In this document: piece by piece, positions 29,438 to 38,905 of the stretch
How positions within the stretch are numbered: the stretch's first letter is position 1
Layout of the letters: each line of letters opens with the position of its first letter
Assembly (NCBI GenBank): GCA_024697645.1
Contig: JAILFH010000099.1
Span: forward strand, 18,863-82,862
From: Prevotella sp.
GTDB lineage: Bacteria; Bacteroidota; Bacteroidia; Bacteroidales; Bacteroidaceae
Reading direction: 5' to 3'
Length of the DNA stretch: 64,000 bases
The notes under the pieces: generated by a model
What the model was told of the DNA's origin: nothing
Databases searched by the model: none
Seen by the model: the letters and a program-made list of their open reading frames with translations, nothing else
Program-made: the position numbers and the translations under genes

Positions 29438-32400
29438 ATGAAAAGATTTCTAACAATCTTTGTATTGGCAGTATTGGCTCTTTCTGCCAGTGCAGTTCCC
29501 GCTAAGCGTGGACTCGTGCGTACGTTAACTTTAAGTGATGGCACAACAGTAACAGCAAAATTAGTAGGCGACGAGCATGGTCATTATTGGCTTGCAGAAG
29601 ACGGTAAGGCTTACCTGCAAGAAGAAGGTACGGCCTATTTCGCTCAAGTAAATCTTGAGACTGTAAAGACAAAGGCTCAGACTCGTCGCAATCAATCAAA
29701 CGCTCGTCGTTCCAAGCGCCTTGCTCCCAACAAGGTTGGCGAGGTCGGAAACTATACGGGCAAGAAGAAAGGTATCATCATCTTGGTCAACTTCAGTGAT
29801 GTATCTTTCCAAAGTAGCAACAACAATGCACTCTATCAGCGTGTTGCCAACGAGGAGAATTTTTCGTATGGTAATTTCAAGGGCTCTATGTACGACTTTT
29901 TCTATGCACAGAGTGAAGGTCAGTTTGAACTTACCTTTGATGTTGTAGGACCTGTCACCGTGTCTAACAAGCAGTCTTACTATGGCTCAAATGATAGTAG
30001 TGGTAATGATAAGTATCCAGCAACTATGGTCATTGAGGCTTTGAAACTTGCTGACAGTCAGGTAAACTATGCCGATTACGACTGGGATGGAGATGGTGAA
30101 GTTGATCAAGTCTATGTGGTCTATGCTGGTAAGGGCGAGGCTGATGGAGGTGCTTCTTCTACTATTTGGCCGCACGAGTGGAATCTGTCTGCAGCCAATT
30201 ATTATGGTGATGGTGCTGGCGCTCAGACCCTTGATGGTGTGAAGATTGATACTTACGCTTGTGGCGGTGAACTCAATGGACAGACTGGTAGCATTGCTGG
30301 TATCGGCACGATGTGTCACGAGTTCAGTCACTGTCTGGGTTATCCCGACTTCTACGACACCGACTATTCTGGTGGACAGGGTATGGGATATTGGGATCTG
30401 ATGGACTCAGGTTCTTATAATGATGACGGTTATCAGCCAGCAGGCTACACCAGTTACGAGCGCTGGGTAGCAGGATGGAAAACTCCCATTGAATTAACAA
30501 CAACGAAAGCAGTCTCAAACATGAAGGCGTTGCAGGATGGTGGTGAAAGTTACATTATTTATAATCAAGGTAATACCAATGAGTACTTCTTGCTCGAGAA
30601 TCGTCAACTGACTGGTTGGGATGAGTCTGTGCCTGGTGCTGGTTTGCTAATTCTTCATGTTGACTACAGTTCTTCTGCTTGGTCGAGTAATACTCCTAAC
30701 GATACTCCCAGCCATCAGCGTATGACTTGGATTGCAGCAGATAATAAATATGAATATACTACCTATAGTGGAACAAAATATTACGATTTTGACGGAATGG
30801 CTACCGACCCATTCCCTTATGGTACAGCGAATGCATTTGGAAAGTCTACGACGCCTGCTGCTAAACTCTTCAACCAAAACACTGATGGCACTTACTATCT
30901 TGATTCTTCCGTTGAGAATATCACGCAGAATAGCGATGGAACCGTCTCTTTTAACTTTGTTGGCTTAAGTTCTGTTGCTACGCCCACATTCTCGCCCGCT
31001 GCTGGTCGTTATACGGAAGCACAGACGGTTACTATCAGTTGCGAGACCGAAGGTGCCACTATTTATTATACAACAGATGGGACTACACCAACGTCTGGAA
31101 GCACTAAGTATACAGGAGCAATAACGATTTCTGAAACGACAACACTGAAAGCCATCGCTATTGCTGATGGAGAAGAGAGCGCCGTTGCTACAGCAAAATA
31201 TTATTTTGGTTCTTCATCTGCTGATGTAAAGACCTTCAAGCGAGTTACTTCGTTGGACGAAATGGTCAGCGGCATGCGTTATATCATTGCTTGTGGAAGT
31301 AAAGCAAAGGCTGCAGGATCATTGTCAAGTTCTTATTTTTCACCAGTATCTGTAACTCTAGAAGATGATATCATCACTATTACCGATGATGTTACAGTAT
31401 TCTTGGTAGAGGGTAGTGGCAATTCTTTCTCATTCTTAAAAGAAGATACAGAGAGCAGTACAGTTGAATATCTCTGTGCTACAACAACCAAAAAATTAGC
31501 CTATGATTCTGACGAAAAGACTTGGACGTTGGCCGATGATAAAAGTGGTGTAATTATGACTTACGGCAGTTATGGTACAATGCTGTATAATGCCCGAGAT
31601 CCACGTTTTACAACTTATACGAGTGGAACACAATCGAATATGATTTATGCCAATCTTTATATGGAGTATGAGACCGAAACTCCTACAGAGAAGCAGGATG
31701 TCACAATGGCATTCAGTGAATCGGAAGTAACCGCAACGGTTGGTGAAGATTTCACAGAACCAACGCTGACTACAGATCCTGAAGGTCTTACTGTCACATA
31801 TTCAAGCAGTGAAACTTCTGTGGCAACGGTTAATGAATCTACAGGCGCAGTTACACTCGTTGGCGAAGGTACTGCAGTTATTACTGCTACGTTTGCAGGA
31901 AACGATAGTTATAATTCTGGCACAGCATCATACACGTTGACCGTAAATGCGGCAACACCAGTCGAGAAGCAAGACGTTACAATGACGTTCTCATCTGAGA
32001 GTGCAACCGCAACAATGGGCGATGAATTCACGGCGCCTACATTGACAATAGAACCAGAAGGTCTTACTGTTACATATTCAAGCAGTAATACTTCTGTGGC
32101 AACAGTTGATAAGACTACAGGCACAGTAACACTCGTAGGTGAAGGTACAACAACTATTACTGCTACGTTTGCAGGCAATGATAATTATAACTCTGGCTCT
32201 GCTTCTTACACGCTGACAGTAAGCAGTTCTTCTACTTCTTATATTGAAACCGACAACTACGAACTCGTAACAGATGCTTCTACACTTGCTGCTGGTGACA
32301 AGATTGTCATTACGAACACAACAACTGCTGCTGATACACAGAAGGCACTTGGTACAACTCAGAATAAGAACAACCGAAGCGCGACGAATGATTTCACGTT

Positions 32401-32935
32401 TAATGACGACGCAACAATTACCCCAGGTGATGGAGTTGCCATTATACAATTAGGTGGTCAATCTGGGGCTTGGACATTCTACGTGACCAATGGAGATTCA
32501 CAGGGTTATTTGTATGCCGCAAGTAGTTATAGCAATTATTTGAGGACAGAATCAGAGGTTGATTCTAATAATAATGCAGAGGCTGCTATTTCTATTGTTT
32601 CTGATACAGGTGCTGCAACGATTGAATTCCAGGGTACTAATTCTCGTAATCTCTTAAAGTACAACAGTCAGAATTATATCTTTAGTTGTTATGCTTCTGG
32701 GCAAAATCCTGTTTACATCTATCGTCAGATTAAGATTATTCCTGTTGCATACGACATCAACAAAGACGGTCAAATTTCGATTGCTGATGTGACCGCTCTC
32801 GTGAACATCATTCTGGGTAAGGACTCCACCGAGCCGTATGTTTACGATCATGACGCTGCAGATGTGAATAGTGATGGAGAAATAGAAATTGCTGACGTTA
32901 CAGCATTGGTGAATATATTGTTAGGAAAGGAATGA
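29438..32935 (+). CDS. M6 family metalloprotease, paralog 3, with dockerin
   Basis: 1,165 residues from the ATG at 29438 (MKRFLTIFVLAVLALSASA, a clean signal peptide); an in-frame ATG at 29396 inside the previous gene's end adds 14 residues that spoil the signal. The zinc motif HEFSHCLGYPDFYD begins at His294. Downstream are a chitobiase C-terminal-like domain (TPTFSPAAGRYTEAQTV), a beta region, two BIG-type domains (about 31690-32225), another beta domain and a type I dockerin (DINKDGQISIADVTALVNI, ADVNSDGEIEIADVTALVNI) ending in LGKE. It lacks the short sorting-like tail of paralogs 1 and 2. The downstream methyltransferase start overlaps its stop (ATGA). Confidence 0.92.
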   Translation: MKRFLTIFVLAVLALSASAVPAKRGLVRTLTLSDGTTVTAKLVGDEHGHYWLAEDGKAYLQEEGTAYFAQVNLETVKTKAQTRRNQSNARRSKRLAPNKVGEVGNYTGKKKGIIILVNFSDVSFQSSNNNALYQRVANEENFSYGNFKGSMYDFFYAQSEGQFELTFDVVGPVTVSNKQSYYGSNDSSGNDKYPATMVIEALKLADSQVNYADYDWDGDGEVDQVYVVYAGKGEADGGASSTIWPHEWNLSAANYYGDGAGAQTLDGVKIDTYACGGELNGQTGSIAGIGTMCHEFSHCLGYPDFYDTDYSGGQGMGYWDLMDSGSYNDDGYQPAGYTSYERWVAGWKTPIELTTTKAVSNMKALQDGGESYIIYNQGNTNEYFLLENRQLTGWDESVPGAGLLILHVDYSSSAWSSNTPNDTPSHQRMTWIAADNKYEYTTYSGTKYYDFDGMATDPFPYGTANAFGKSTTPAAKLFNQNTDGTYYLDSSVENITQNSDGTVSFNFVGLSSVATPTFSPAAGRYTEAQTVTISCETEGATIYYTTDGTTPTSGSTKYTGAITISETTTLKAIAIADGEESAVATAKYYFGSSSADVKTFKRVTSLDEMVSGMRYIIACGSKAKAAGSLSSSYFSPVSVTLEDDIITITDDVTVFLVEGSGNSFSFLKEDTESSTVEYLCATTTKKLAYDSDEKTWTLADDKSGVIMTYGSYGTMLYNARDPRFTTYTSGTQSNMIYANLYMEYETETPTEKQDVTMAFSESEVTATVGEDFTEPTLTTDPEGLTVTYSSSETSVATVNESTGAVTLVGEGTAVITATFAGNDSYNSGTASYTLTVNAATPVEKQDVTMTFSSESATATMGDEFTAPTLTIEPEGLTVTYSSSNTSVATVDKTTGTVTLVGEGTTTITATFAGNDNYNSGSASYTLTVSSSSTSYIETDNYELVTDASTLAAGDKIVITNTTTAADTQKALGTTQNKNNRSATNDFTFNDDATITPGDGVAIIQLGGQSGAWTFYVTNGDSQGYLYAASSYSNYLRTESEVDSNNNAEAAISIVSDTGAATIEFQGTNSRNLLKYNSQNYIFSCYASGQNPVYIYRQIKIIPVAYDINKDGQISIADVTALVNIILGKDSTEPYVYDHDAADVNSDGEIEIADVTALVNILLGKE

Positions 32936-34218
32936 AGTTGAACGAGGCAACACGGCAGTTTATCCACAAGCACGCTGATGAAGACGTGCGACAGTTGGCG
33001 CTGCGCTTTTCACAAGCCAGTAGCAGAGGCGAAATAGACTTGCCGTTTGCACTCGATCAGATATACGGCCGACAGACGGCTCGTCGCAAGTTGCCTTCGT
33101 GGGCAAAGGTCGACAACCTCGTTTATCCGCCACATCTCTCAATGGAACAGTGTTCGAGTGAGCATACTGCCCTTTATAAGGCGCAGTTGCTCACTCGTCT
33201 GCTTCATGGTGAAGCCAATGCCTCACTTGTTGATTTGACAGGAGGATTTGGTGTCGATTTCTCCTTTATGGCGAAGGCAGCCAATGTCGTTAGCGCTACC
33301 TATGTAGAACGCAATCCGCAACTATGCGAGTTGGTAAGTCACAATTTGCCTCTACTCGGTCTTCCCGAAGTGAAGGTCGTCTGCGCATCTGCTGAAGATT
33401 ATCTTCCCCAGTTCGCGCACAAGCAGGGCAAACGAGTTGTTTTTCTCGACCCAGCCCGTCGGGACCTTCATGGTGCTCGCACCTATGCATTAACCGATTG
33501 CACGCCAAACGTGCTCGACATGAGCGATACACTATTGAATGCCGCTGATTTTGTCATACTGAAACTCTCCCCGATGCTCGATTGGCGAAAGGCAGTTGCC
33601 GATCTTGGTGCAAATCGGGTAGGGGAAGTGCATATTGTTTCTGTGGCCAATGAGTGCAAGGAACTGCTTCTTGTTCTGCGGCACAATCCCGATGAAACCG
33701 CACTTTTTTGCGTGAATCTGCAAACAGAAGAGCCGCAGTTCGTGCTTCCTTCTGTTTCTGAGCCAAATCTCTCTAATGGTAAAGTCGAAGCAAAGGCTTC
33801 TTCAGAATTATCGGTCTCGCAGCCCTATGCTTCCCCTATGGCGGGCGATTATCTCTATGAGCCAAATGCGTCGCTGATGAAGGCGGGATTCTTCACAGTG
33901 CTTAGTCAGCAATATCAGGTGAAACCACTTGCCCACGATAGTCATCTCTTTTGTTCATCTCTTCTTGTGTCTGATTTCCCCGGTCGGAAGTTCAGAATTG
34001 CTGCGGTTTCATCGATGAACAAACGAGAATGGTCAAACCATCTGAAAGACATTACTCGTGCAAACATTGCAACGCGAAACTTCCCGATGAAACCGGAAGA
34101 ATTGCGCCGGAAGCTGAAACTGAAGGAAGGTGGCGATTGCTACATTTTTGGCACAACGCTTGCTTCTCCCGACTCTGCTTCCAATCTTCATGTTCTCCTC
34201 ATCTGCTACAAAGCCTAA
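32932..34218 (+). CDS. THUMP-like class I SAM methyltransferase
   Basis: 428 residues. The Rossmann SAM-binding motif LVDLTGGFGVDFSFMAK is near residues 98-114, with YVERNPQLCELVSHNL as the acidic second strand and VVFLDPARRDLHGARTY as the NPPY-like motif IV region. The C-terminal part resembles the PG_1098 ferredoxin-like and THUMP-like domains found in Bacteroidetes proteins, suggesting an RNA substrate; this is not proven. The ATG overlaps the stop of the M6 paralog 3 (ATGA at 32932-32935), so it is translationally coupled to it although functionally unrelated. Confidence 0.85.
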   Translation: MKLNEATRQFIHKHADEDVRQLALRFSQASSRGEIDLPFALDQIYGRQTARRKLPSWAKVDNLVYPPHLSMEQCSSEHTALYKAQLLTRLLHGEANASLVDLTGGFGVDFSFMAKAANVVSATYVERNPQLCELVSHNLPLLGLPEVKVVCASAEDYLPQFAHKQGKRVVFLDPARRDLHGARTYALTDCTPNVLDMSDTLLNAADFVILKLSPMLDWRKAVADLGANRVGEVHIVSVANECKELLLVLRHNPDETALFCVNLQTEEPQFVLPSVSEPNLSNGKVEAKASSELSVSQPYASPMAGDYLYEPNASLMKAGFFTVLSQQYQVKPLAHDSHLFCSSLLVSDFPGRKFRIAAVSSMNKREWSNHLKDITRANIATRNFPMKPEELRRKLKLKEGGDCYIFGTTLASPDSASNLHVLLICYKA

Positions 34219-34327
34219 CTCTTAGGCAGAAACCCCGTATTATTGTTTTTATCGATTCAGACGTTTGGCATACACCGTAGGCTGCCAATCGCAATATGCT
34301 GCTGATGAGACAAATTCATCGGCAAAA

Positions 34328-34359
34328 CTTGTCATTTGTCAGAAAAAATTGTATCTTTG
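34328..34359 (+). promoter_or_regulatory. Promoter for the histidine phosphatase gene
   Basis: TATCTTTG at 34352-34359 with CTTG at 34328-34331, 20 bp apart, fits the Bacteroidetes pattern. The ATG is at 34414. Confidence 0.65.
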
Positions 34360-34413
34360 CAATCTAAAGAGAATTTACCAAGGAATTTTTTAATAACAAA
34401 GACACAACCAACG

Positions 34414-35739
34414 ATGATGAAAAGACTAAAACTGACCCTGCTACTTGTAGGGATGGGGCTGACCCTATTTGCCCAGTCTCCACGTGAACAGTTCAAGGAG
34501 AACATCTACAAGTCGGGAAGCAACTATTATGCTTATCCTGGCCCCAGCCAAAAGCGGCTGACCCCTGCCCCAAAAGGCTATGAGCCTTATTACATTTCTC
34601 ATTATGGCCGTCACGGTTCTCGCTATCTGATTAATAAGAACGACTACAATCGCGCTTACAGGACGCTGATGAGAGCCGATTCGCTTGACAAACTGACTCC
34701 ATTTGGAAAAGATGTGTTGCGCCGTGTGACATTGTTGCGCGCTGAGGCTGATAAGCGACTGGGCGAACTCACGTTGCTGGGTGCTCAACAGCACAGGGAA
34801 ATTGCTCATCGCATGTATGAGCGGTTCCCGAAGGTATTCAAGGGCGAGACCAATATCGACGCAAAGAGCACGGTGGTGATTCGCTGCATCTTGTCGATGG
34901 AGAACGCGCTTCAGGAATTGAGGAGTCTCAATCCGAAACTGAAGATTCGCCACGATGCCTCGGAGCACGATATGTGGTACATGAACAGTTGGGAGAAACC
35001 GCTGAAGAACAAGCAGTGGAATCCTGAGACACGTGCTGCCTACGATGCTTTCAAGAAGAATCATCGCAATTATGACCGCGTGATGCAATCACTCTTCAAC
35101 GACACCGCTTACATCAATCACCAAGTGGGTGCAGAACGACTGAATGGCGATCTGTTCAAACTTGCCTCTAACATTCAGAGCACAGAACTTCGTCATTCTA
35201 TCACACTCTACGACCTGTTTACTCCCGATGAAATCTACGATAATTGGATGATTGAGAATGCAGGCTGGTATATTAGTTATGGTCACTGCCCGATGAACGG
35301 AGCCCTTCAGCCCTTCACACAGCGCCATCTGCTTCGTAAGATGATTGAGGAGGCCGATTCCTGTCTGCCCATGAAGCATCCAGGTGCTTCGCTACGCTTT
35401 GGTCATGAGGTTTGCGTGATGCCGCTGGCTTGTCTGCTCGAACTGAATAATTGTGGCAAGCAGGTGAGTGATTTGGAAAAGTTGCCCGAGGAAGGTTGGA
35501 TTAACTACGAAATCTACCCCATGGGTTGCAATGTGCAACTTGTGTTCTACAAGCCGAAGAAGGGTAAGGGCGATATCCTCGTGAAGGCTCTGCTCAACGA
35601 GAATGAGGCAACGCTGCCGCTGAAGGCCGTGAGTGGTCCTTACTATAAGTGGAGCGACTTCCGCGCGTACTTTATGAAGAAACTCGATAGTTTCAAGCCG
35701 ATACCTGCCGACGAAGAGGAGGAGGAAGAAGAGGATTAA
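34414..35739 (+). CDS. Secreted histidine acid phosphatase (MINPP/phytase type)
   Basis: 441 residues from ATG 34414 (a second ATG follows at 34417), with a signal peptide LKLTLLLVGMGLTLFAQ. An upstream in-frame extension adds 26 residues and is unlikely, because the start of that extension lies among the promoter boxes. The catalytic motif is HYGRHGSRYL with Arg66-His67; the proton-donor region is RFGHEVCVMP, matching HAE/HxE of multiple inositol polyphosphate phosphatases rather than HD of classical phytases. Bacteroides MINPPs hydrolyse phytate in the gut, so phosphate release from inositol phosphates is the likely role. The C-terminus is very acidic (eight Glu/Asp in the last ten residues). 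Confidence 0.85.
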   Translation: MMKRLKLTLLLVGMGLTLFAQSPREQFKENIYKSGSNYYAYPGPSQKRLTPAPKGYEPYYISHYGRHGSRYLINKNDYNRAYRTLMRADSLDKLTPFGKDVLRRVTLLRAEADKRLGELTLLGAQQHREIAHRMYERFPKVFKGETNIDAKSTVVIRCILSMENALQELRSLNPKLKIRHDASEHDMWYMNSWEKPLKNKQWNPETRAAYDAFKKNHRNYDRVMQSLFNDTAYINHQVGAERLNGDLFKLASNIQSTELRHSITLYDLFTPDEIYDNWMIENAGWYISYGHCPMNGALQPFTQRHLLRKMIEEADSCLPMKHPGASLRFGHEVCVMPLACLLELNNCGKQVSDLEKLPEEGWINYEIYPMGCNVQLVFYKPKKGKGDILVKALLNENEATLPLKAVSGPYYKWSDFRAYFMKKLDSFKPIPADEEEEEEED

Positions 35740-35798
35740 GCCAAAGACGTTAGTCTGCTCCATTCACCACATTTCTTGCAAAAAAATGCATAGAAATA

Positions 35799-35829
35799 TT
35801 GTGGGAATGAAAAAATATTCGTAAATTTG
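35799..35829 (+). promoter_or_regulatory. Promoter for the CoA-transferase gene
   Basis: TAAATTTG at 35822-35829 and TTG at 35799-35801 are 20 bp apart. The ATG is at 35947, leaving a leader of about 110 nt. Confidence 0.65.
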
Positions 35830-35946
35830 CAGCCGAATTTGAATTTATATGCAAATTTGGCTGCTTTTTTATGATGTTTTGTTCATCGTTGAAGATGGCA
35901 GCGAGAGAAATGATTGATAAATATTGATAGAGAAAAAACCAAACAG

Positions 35947-37458
35947 ATGGCTTACAAAAGGATAACAGTAGAAGAGGCTGCAAGTCTGATTAATGATGGT
36001 GACATGCTGGGCGTTTCCGGCTTCACGCCGAGTGGCAACCCTAAGGGATTCTTCAGGGCTTTGTCGCGACGTGCCGTCCAGTTGCACGAGGGCAGTCAGC
36101 CGTTTCAGGTTGGACTGATCACAGGTGCTTCGACGTGTCAGAGCGTCGAGGGCGATCTGGCTAAGGCACAAGCCATCAAGTTTCGTGCGCCTTTTGCTAC
36201 AAATAAAGACTTCCGCATCCATACGAACCTTGGTGAGATTGACTACGAGGATATGCACCTCGGCCATATGGCTGAGCGCCTCCGTCATGGGTTCTATGGT
36301 GAACTCGACTGGGCAATCGTTGAGGTGAGCGATATGGTGGAAGGTCAGGACATCTGTAAGGCCTATCTCACTTCTGCTGGTGGAATTACGGCAACAGTGG
36401 TGCGCCTTGCTAAGCGCGTCATCATTGAGCACAACACGTTCCATAGCCCTGATTCGCGATTGCTGCACGATACGTTTGAACCAACCGACTGCGGTTATGG
36501 TCGTATGCCGATTCCCATTCTGACACCGAAAGATCGTGTGGGTGATAATTTCATTGCCATTGAGGCGTGGAAGATTGCAGGCGTGATTGAGACAAACATT
36601 CCCGAGGAAGCACGCTCATTCAATGAACCCGATGAGGCTACGACGCAAATTGGTCAGAATGTCGCTGAACTTCTGGCAAACGACATTCTTCTTGGACGCA
36701 TCCCAAAGACCTTCCTGCCTGTACAGAGTGGCGTTGGGGCAACGGGAAATGCAGTGTTCAAGTCGCTGGCTGCCAGTAAACTCATTCCCCGTTTCCATGT
36801 TTATAGCGAGGTGGTACAGGATGCTGCTATTCACTACATGCTCGAGGGGAAAATCATTGATGCTTCGGCAACGGCAATGACCGTGAGTAACGATCATCTG
36901 AAGATGGTCTATGACAATATCGACTATTTCGCCAAGCATTTGACGTTGCGCCAGAGCGAGATAGCCAACTCACCTGAGATTATCCGCCGACTGGGTGTGA
37001 TTGCGCTGAATACGGCGCTCGAATGCGATATCTACGGCAATGAGAATTCGAGTCATGTGTGTGGTTCTACGTTGATGAATGGTATTGGCGGCTCTTGCGA
37101 CTACGAGCGCAATGGCTTTATATCTATCTTCACGACGCCTTCAACGGCCAAGGGTGGAGCCATCTCTGCTATCGTTCCGATGTGCTGTCACGTTGACTCA
37201 ACGGAGCACGATGTCGACGTCATCGTCACCGAGCAAGGTATTGCCGACCTGCGTGGAAAAGGTCCGTTGCGTCGTGCAGAGGAAATCATCGAACACTGCG
37301 CCCATCCCGAATATCGTCCGTTGCTTCGCGACTATCTGAAGCACATTGCTCCACGCGGCCACGAGCCGCAGTCAATGCGTGCAGCACTCGCTTTCCACGA
37401 CACCTTCCTCCGCAAGGGCGATATGCGACTCACCGACTTTTCGGAATACACGGTTTAA
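35947..37458 (+). CDS. Acetyl-CoA hydrolase/succinyl-CoA:acetate CoA-transferase family protein
   Basis: 503 residues from the ATG at 35947 (MAYKRITVEEAASLINDGD), the family's usual start; an upstream ATG at 35914 adds 11 residues. The fold has two halves, with GVSGFTPSGNPKGFFRAL near the N-terminus. YSEVVQDAAIHYMLEG carries a Glu near residue 289, where the catalytic glutamate is expected in this family. GSCDYERNGFISIFTTPSTA and VDVIVTEQGIADLRGKGP are conserved. It exchanges CoA between succinyl-CoA, acetate and possibly propionate, which fits the succinate/propionate fermentation of Prevotella. Substrate preference cannot be read from sequence. Confidence 0.9.
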   Translation: MAYKRITVEEAASLINDGDMLGVSGFTPSGNPKGFFRALSRRAVQLHEGSQPFQVGLITGASTCQSVEGDLAKAQAIKFRAPFATNKDFRIHTNLGEIDYEDMHLGHMAERLRHGFYGELDWAIVEVSDMVEGQDICKAYLTSAGGITATVVRLAKRVIIEHNTFHSPDSRLLHDTFEPTDCGYGRMPIPILTPKDRVGDNFIAIEAWKIAGVIETNIPEEARSFNEPDEATTQIGQNVAELLANDILLGRIPKTFLPVQSGVGATGNAVFKSLAASKLIPRFHVYSEVVQDAAIHYMLEGKIIDASATAMTVSNDHLKMVYDNIDYFAKHLTLRQSEIANSPEIIRRLGVIALNTALECDIYGNENSSHVCGSTLMNGIGGSCDYERNGFISIFTTPSTAKGGAISAIVPMCCHVDSTEHDVDVIVTEQGIADLRGKGPLRRAEEIIEHCAHPEYRPLLRDYLKHIAPRGHEPQSMRAALAFHDTFLRKGDMRLTDFSEYTV

Positions 37459-37622
37459 AAGTAAAAAAGTAAAAAGGTAAAAAAGTAAAATTATTCCAGT
37501 TTCGGATGTTTCACATTCTCTCTTTGAAGAGACAAGGGTGAGGGGCAAGAGAAATCTTGGAGGCATCATTTGGTAAAGGTAAAAAAGTAAAAAGATAAAA
37601 AGGTAGCAGGTAAAAAGATAAC
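37457..37622. repeat. A-rich simple repeats (AAAAAGT type)
   Basis: Two tracts, 37457-37491 and about 37574-37622, are made of short units such as AAAAAGT and AAAAAGGT. They directly follow the CoA-transferase stop. No gene is visible in 37459-37859. Confidence 0.7.
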
Positions 37623-37639
37623 GGAAAGGGATAAAACAG

Positions 37640-37677
37640 AGAGAGTAACAAGGTGCTTCACGCATTTGTTACTCTCT
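37640..37677. terminator. Hairpin between convergent genes
   Basis: A perfect 12-bp stem AGAGAGTAACAA (37640-37651) and TTGTTACTCTCT (37666-37677) with a 14-nt loop. The downstream run (TATTATATATA) is AT-rich rather than a pure T tract. It could end transcription from either side. Confidence 0.5.
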
Positions 37678-37767
37678 TATTATATATATAAAGGTGCGCT
37701 TAAGCGCTTTGTTTTCTTTTGTTTTCTTATCTTTTTTAATTGTTTTTGTAACCGCCTTGGCGGAACT

Positions 37768-37860
37768 CAAAACTTAAATTTAAAATTTGAAACTTGAAAC
37801 TTGAAACTCGAAACTTGAAACTTGAAACTTGGAACTCGAAACTCGAAACTTGAAACTTAT
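37768..37860. repeat. GAAACTT heptamer repeat tract
   Basis: About ten or more copies of a 7-bp unit GAAACTT or GAAACTC run up to the stop codon of the TrmH-type gene. A tract like this is prone to slippage. It contains no ORF of its own. Confidence 0.75.
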
Positions 37861-38414
37861 TACTCTGTTACTTTGGAAAGCAGTAGTTGTCGGGCAAACT
37901 CCCAGATGACAATTCCTGCCGTAACCGCTACATTCATCGAATGTTTTGTGCCAAACTGCGGAATTTCCAGACAGTTGTCGCAAAGGTCGACAACAGATTG
38001 ATGAACTCCCTTCACCTCATTACCCAAGACAACGGCGAAAGGCTTTTGTTCTTCTTCCGATGAAAGGAATGAAACTGGCGCTTTCGTACTTCCTTCAGCC
38101 TGTTCGATGGCAAGCGTGAAGTATCCCTGCTGCTTCAGTTCTCTGACGGCTTCGTCGGCAGTCTTGAAATAGCGCCAACTGACAGAATCCTCTGCACCAA
38201 GTGCCGTTTTATGGATTTCCACATGAGGAGGGGTCGCGGTGATTCCACAGAGATAGACCGCTTCCACACGAAATGCGTCGCAGGTGCGAAACACTGACCC
38301 TACGTTGTAGAGCGAGCGCACGTCGTCGAGAACCACCACAAGTGGCAGTTTCTTTGCCTCGTGGAACTGATCCACCGTGAGGCGATTCATTTCTATGGTG
38401 CGGAGTTTGCGCAT
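37860..38414 (-). CDS. TrmH/SpoU family RNA 2'-O-methyltransferase
   Basis: 184 residues. The three SPOUT motifs are present: VRSLYNVGSVFRTCDAFRVE near 33-52 (motif 1, catalytic Arg), VVLGNEVKGVHQSVVDLCD near 128 (motif 2), and IPQFGTKHSMNVAVTAGIVI near 150 (motif 3, knotted SAM site). This is the SAM-binding trefoil-knot family that methylates ribose of tRNA or rRNA; the exact position cannot be told. There is no extra N-terminal L30e-like domain, so it resembles TrmH rather than RlmB. It lies 45 bp downstream of sufE on the same strand. A SAT-type repeat tract touches its stop. Confidence 0.88.
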   Translation of the reverse strand: MRKLRTIEMNRLTVDQFHEAKKLPLVVVLDDVRSLYNVGSVFRTCDAFRVEAVYLCGITATPPHVEIHKTALGAEDSVSWRYFKTADEAVRELKQQGYFTLAIEQAEGSTKAPVSFLSSEEEQKPFAVVLGNEVKGVHQSVVDLCDNCLEIPQFGTKHSMNVAVTAGIVIWEFARQLLLSKVTE

Positions 38415-38459
38415 CTTCTTTTCTTTGCGTTGAGGCTTTGTTTTTCTGACTTTTGTCTT

Positions 38460-38882
38460 TCACTCTTGAGTAGAGAATGCTACGGCATAGGCATGAATCT
38501 GTCTGACCATTGCCACAAGGCCATTCGAGCGGGTAGGGGAGAGATGCTCGCGAAGGCCGATGCGGTCGATGAAATAGAGGTCGGCGGCAAGCACGTCCTC
38601 TGGTTTCTGATCGCTGAGCACGCGCAGCAGCAGCGCCACAATGCCTTTCACGATAAGTGCGTCGCTGTCGGCTTGCAGATGCATCAGTCCCTCGTCAGTC
38701 AGGTCGCATTGTACCCAAACACGGCTCTGACAGCCGTCGATGAGGTTCTGTTCGGTCTTATATCGGTCGTCGAGCGGCTCCAGGTCATTGCCTAAGTCAA
38801 TGAGCATTTGGTACTTGTCCATCCAGTCGTCAAAGCCCTCAAACTCCTCAATGATTTCGTCTTGTAGTTCGTTGATTGTCAT
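38460..38882 (-). CDS. sufE: SufE-family Fe-S assembly protein
   Basis: 140 residues. SufE accepts sulfur from the cysteine desulfurase SufS and passes it to SufB. The acceptor cysteine is in LIDGCQSRVWVQCDL (near residue 50), and FEGFDDWMDKYQMLIDLG and LREHLSPTRSNGLVAMV are family signatures. No other suf genes are in the window. It is divergent from the ECF sigma factor gene and followed by the TrmH-type gene. Confidence 0.93.
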   Translation of the reverse strand: MTINELQDEIIEEFEGFDDWMDKYQMLIDLGNDLEPLDDRYKTEQNLIDGCQSRVWVQCDLTDEGLMHLQADSDALIVKGIVALLLRVLSDQKPEDVLAADLYFIDRIGLREHLSPTRSNGLVAMVRQIHAYAVAFSTQE

Positions 38883-38905
38883 AATGATTTTCTTTTTTGT
38901 GGCTG

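Noticed and set aside
32958..32966. TTATCCACA as a DnaA box marking an origin
   Set aside because: A single copy inside a coding sequence with no cluster, so it gives no evidence for oriC here despite the parS sites.
34479..34494. CTCCACGTGAACAG as a third parS site
   Set aside because: Only the central CACGTGAA matches; the outer bases differ and it lies within a coding region.
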